A stretch of 21,733 nt of DNA from Apostichopus leukothele (Eukaryota; Echinodermata; Holothuroidea; Aspidochirotida; Stichopodidae). The DNA lies in NCBI GenBank assembly GCA_010014835.2, contig JAAAKB020108793.1, positions 1 to 21,733 on the forward strand. Direction: 5' to 3'. Both the position numbers and the translations under genes were made by a program. The first letter of the stretch is position 1, and every line of letters begins with the position of its first letter. Positions 1 to 21,733 of the stretch are shown one piece after another. The notes below the pieces were generated by a model. The model saw only the letters and a list, made by a program, of their open reading frames with translations. It was not told the DNA's origin and searched no databases.

Positions 1-2
1 AT

Positions 3-20890
<20,888 letters not shown>

Positions 20891-21733
20891 GTAGGTGGAT
20901 TGATTTTACTTTGAATCACCTTCAATGTCAAAAAATGTTTCTTGACGGTGAGAGACGGGTCTGAAACATGCAGTTCTGTAGTCGAGGGGTGGAGAGTAAC
21001 AGCACAAACTTTAAAGCAACATTTTTGGGCATGGGGTGAGAGAGTTCGATATTTTGACAGAAAACCTTTGTCAATTTTTGGTGACATTATGATTGCAGTT
21101 AGGTAAACTTTAAAGATCCCCTCCAAGTTGGCATGTAATGTTATGTAGCTTCAACTAGGGAACATGTGCTAACAGTATTCAGCTGTATTTTTTATTTCTT
21201 ATTTTATTTATTTTGCTGTTGGTTGGACAACAGTTTTGCCAATCTTGATGTGTAATTTATGCAGACTTCCGGTGTTACTATGCCAACGGTGCAACCATGC
21301 CAAAAGTGTCAACAGTTTCTCAATTGCATACTTTGGGACTTATAACAGGATAACCCTGTTGAAATACAACGGAATGTAACTATGCCTCTTACCATTGACT
21401 ACATCACATGAAGTTATCTAGTGAAAGTTACTTTACAATCTCAGGTTGAAAATAAATTACTAGGCTTCCGTTGTGGACTGCACAATTATTGTGAAGGGTG
21501 TTCTTAAAAAATACAGCAACACAAAAAAACCCCCATGAAAACACAAAACAAAGGGTGCCAATAGATAATTTGTCTACCATAAGGGTAATTAATATTCCAC
21601 ATATTCTAAGCCTGCTTTTCACATCATAACATCCCAATTTGCCAGAGTTCAAAATAATCAATTTTTAAAATGTCAGATCCTTTTCAAGAACCTGCTCTGA
21701 GGCCTGGAGTTAATTTTTACTTGTTTCCTGATT
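20891..21733 (+). other. Intron 14, running off the window
   Basis: At least 843 bp of AT-rich DNA. A short open stretch after ttatgcag (21265) has no donor in phase. The minus-strand frames at 20776-21126 and 21428-21661 show no recognised domain. The CNH-domain exons must lie beyond 21733. Confidence 0.75.

Noticed and set aside
21266-21345. Possible exon 15 after ttatgcag, open for 26 codons
   Set aside because: No phase-compatible donor before the stop, and no similarity to the expected family sequence.

Overview
The window is animal (metazoan) nuclear DNA. It holds the middle part of one intron-rich gene on the + strand, and I see no second gene I can support. The gene encodes a STE20-type protein kinase of the germinal centre kinase IV group: the MAP4K4/TNIK/MINK1 family of vertebrates, whose fly member is Misshapen and worm member is MIG-15. 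Fourteen exons can be placed from 39 to 20890. Every junction is GT..AG, all codon phases agree, and the joined exons give exactly 555 codons with no stop. The gene runs off both ends of the window. The start codon, glycine loop and VAIK lysine lie before position 1, and the C-terminal citron homology (CNH) domain lies after 21733.

Layout: exons 1-6 (39-7094) encode the rest of the kinase domain, from the helix C/beta-4 region through HRD, DFG, the activation segment and subdomain XI, to the conserved tail that follows the kinase. Exons 7-8 (8151-8811) encode the acidic linker and the STLR-type segment. Exons 9-14 (12780-20890) encode a low-complexity linker rich in Pro, Ser and Arg, which includes the family's conserved TRPASF / DLxALAxxL / acidic / DGT block. 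The long Gln/Glu/Arg-rich coiled coil that most family members carry between the STLR segment and the Pro-rich linker is not seen. Its place is taken by two introns of 3968 and 3679 bp.

The introns are AT-rich and carry many G or C homopolymer runs, small tandem duplications, a 52-bp minisatellite, a two-copy 244-bp repeat ending in a perfect DR1 motif, and a probable hAT-type non-autonomous DNA transposon with degenerate ends. The most interesting structures are copies of the gene's own splice-junction regions inside its introns. A 70-nt copy of the intron 4/exon 5 junction sits in intron 3 between 11-bp direct repeats. A diverged copy of the end of exon 11 sits 47 bp downstream of the original, with mostly third-position changes. 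A 41-bp direct duplication just after exon 8 carries a branch-point-like and acceptor-like motif. A phase-compatible 75-nt candidate cassette exon lies in intron 11.

The organism cannot be named from this sequence. Intron size, the AT-rich introns with G/C runs and the single Misshapen-like gene would fit a marine invertebrate, possibly an echinoderm or other invertebrate deuterostome, but that is inference. The window contains one ordinary conserved signalling kinase with unusual local duplications. I found no CRISPR array, operon, rRNA, tRNA or viral element.
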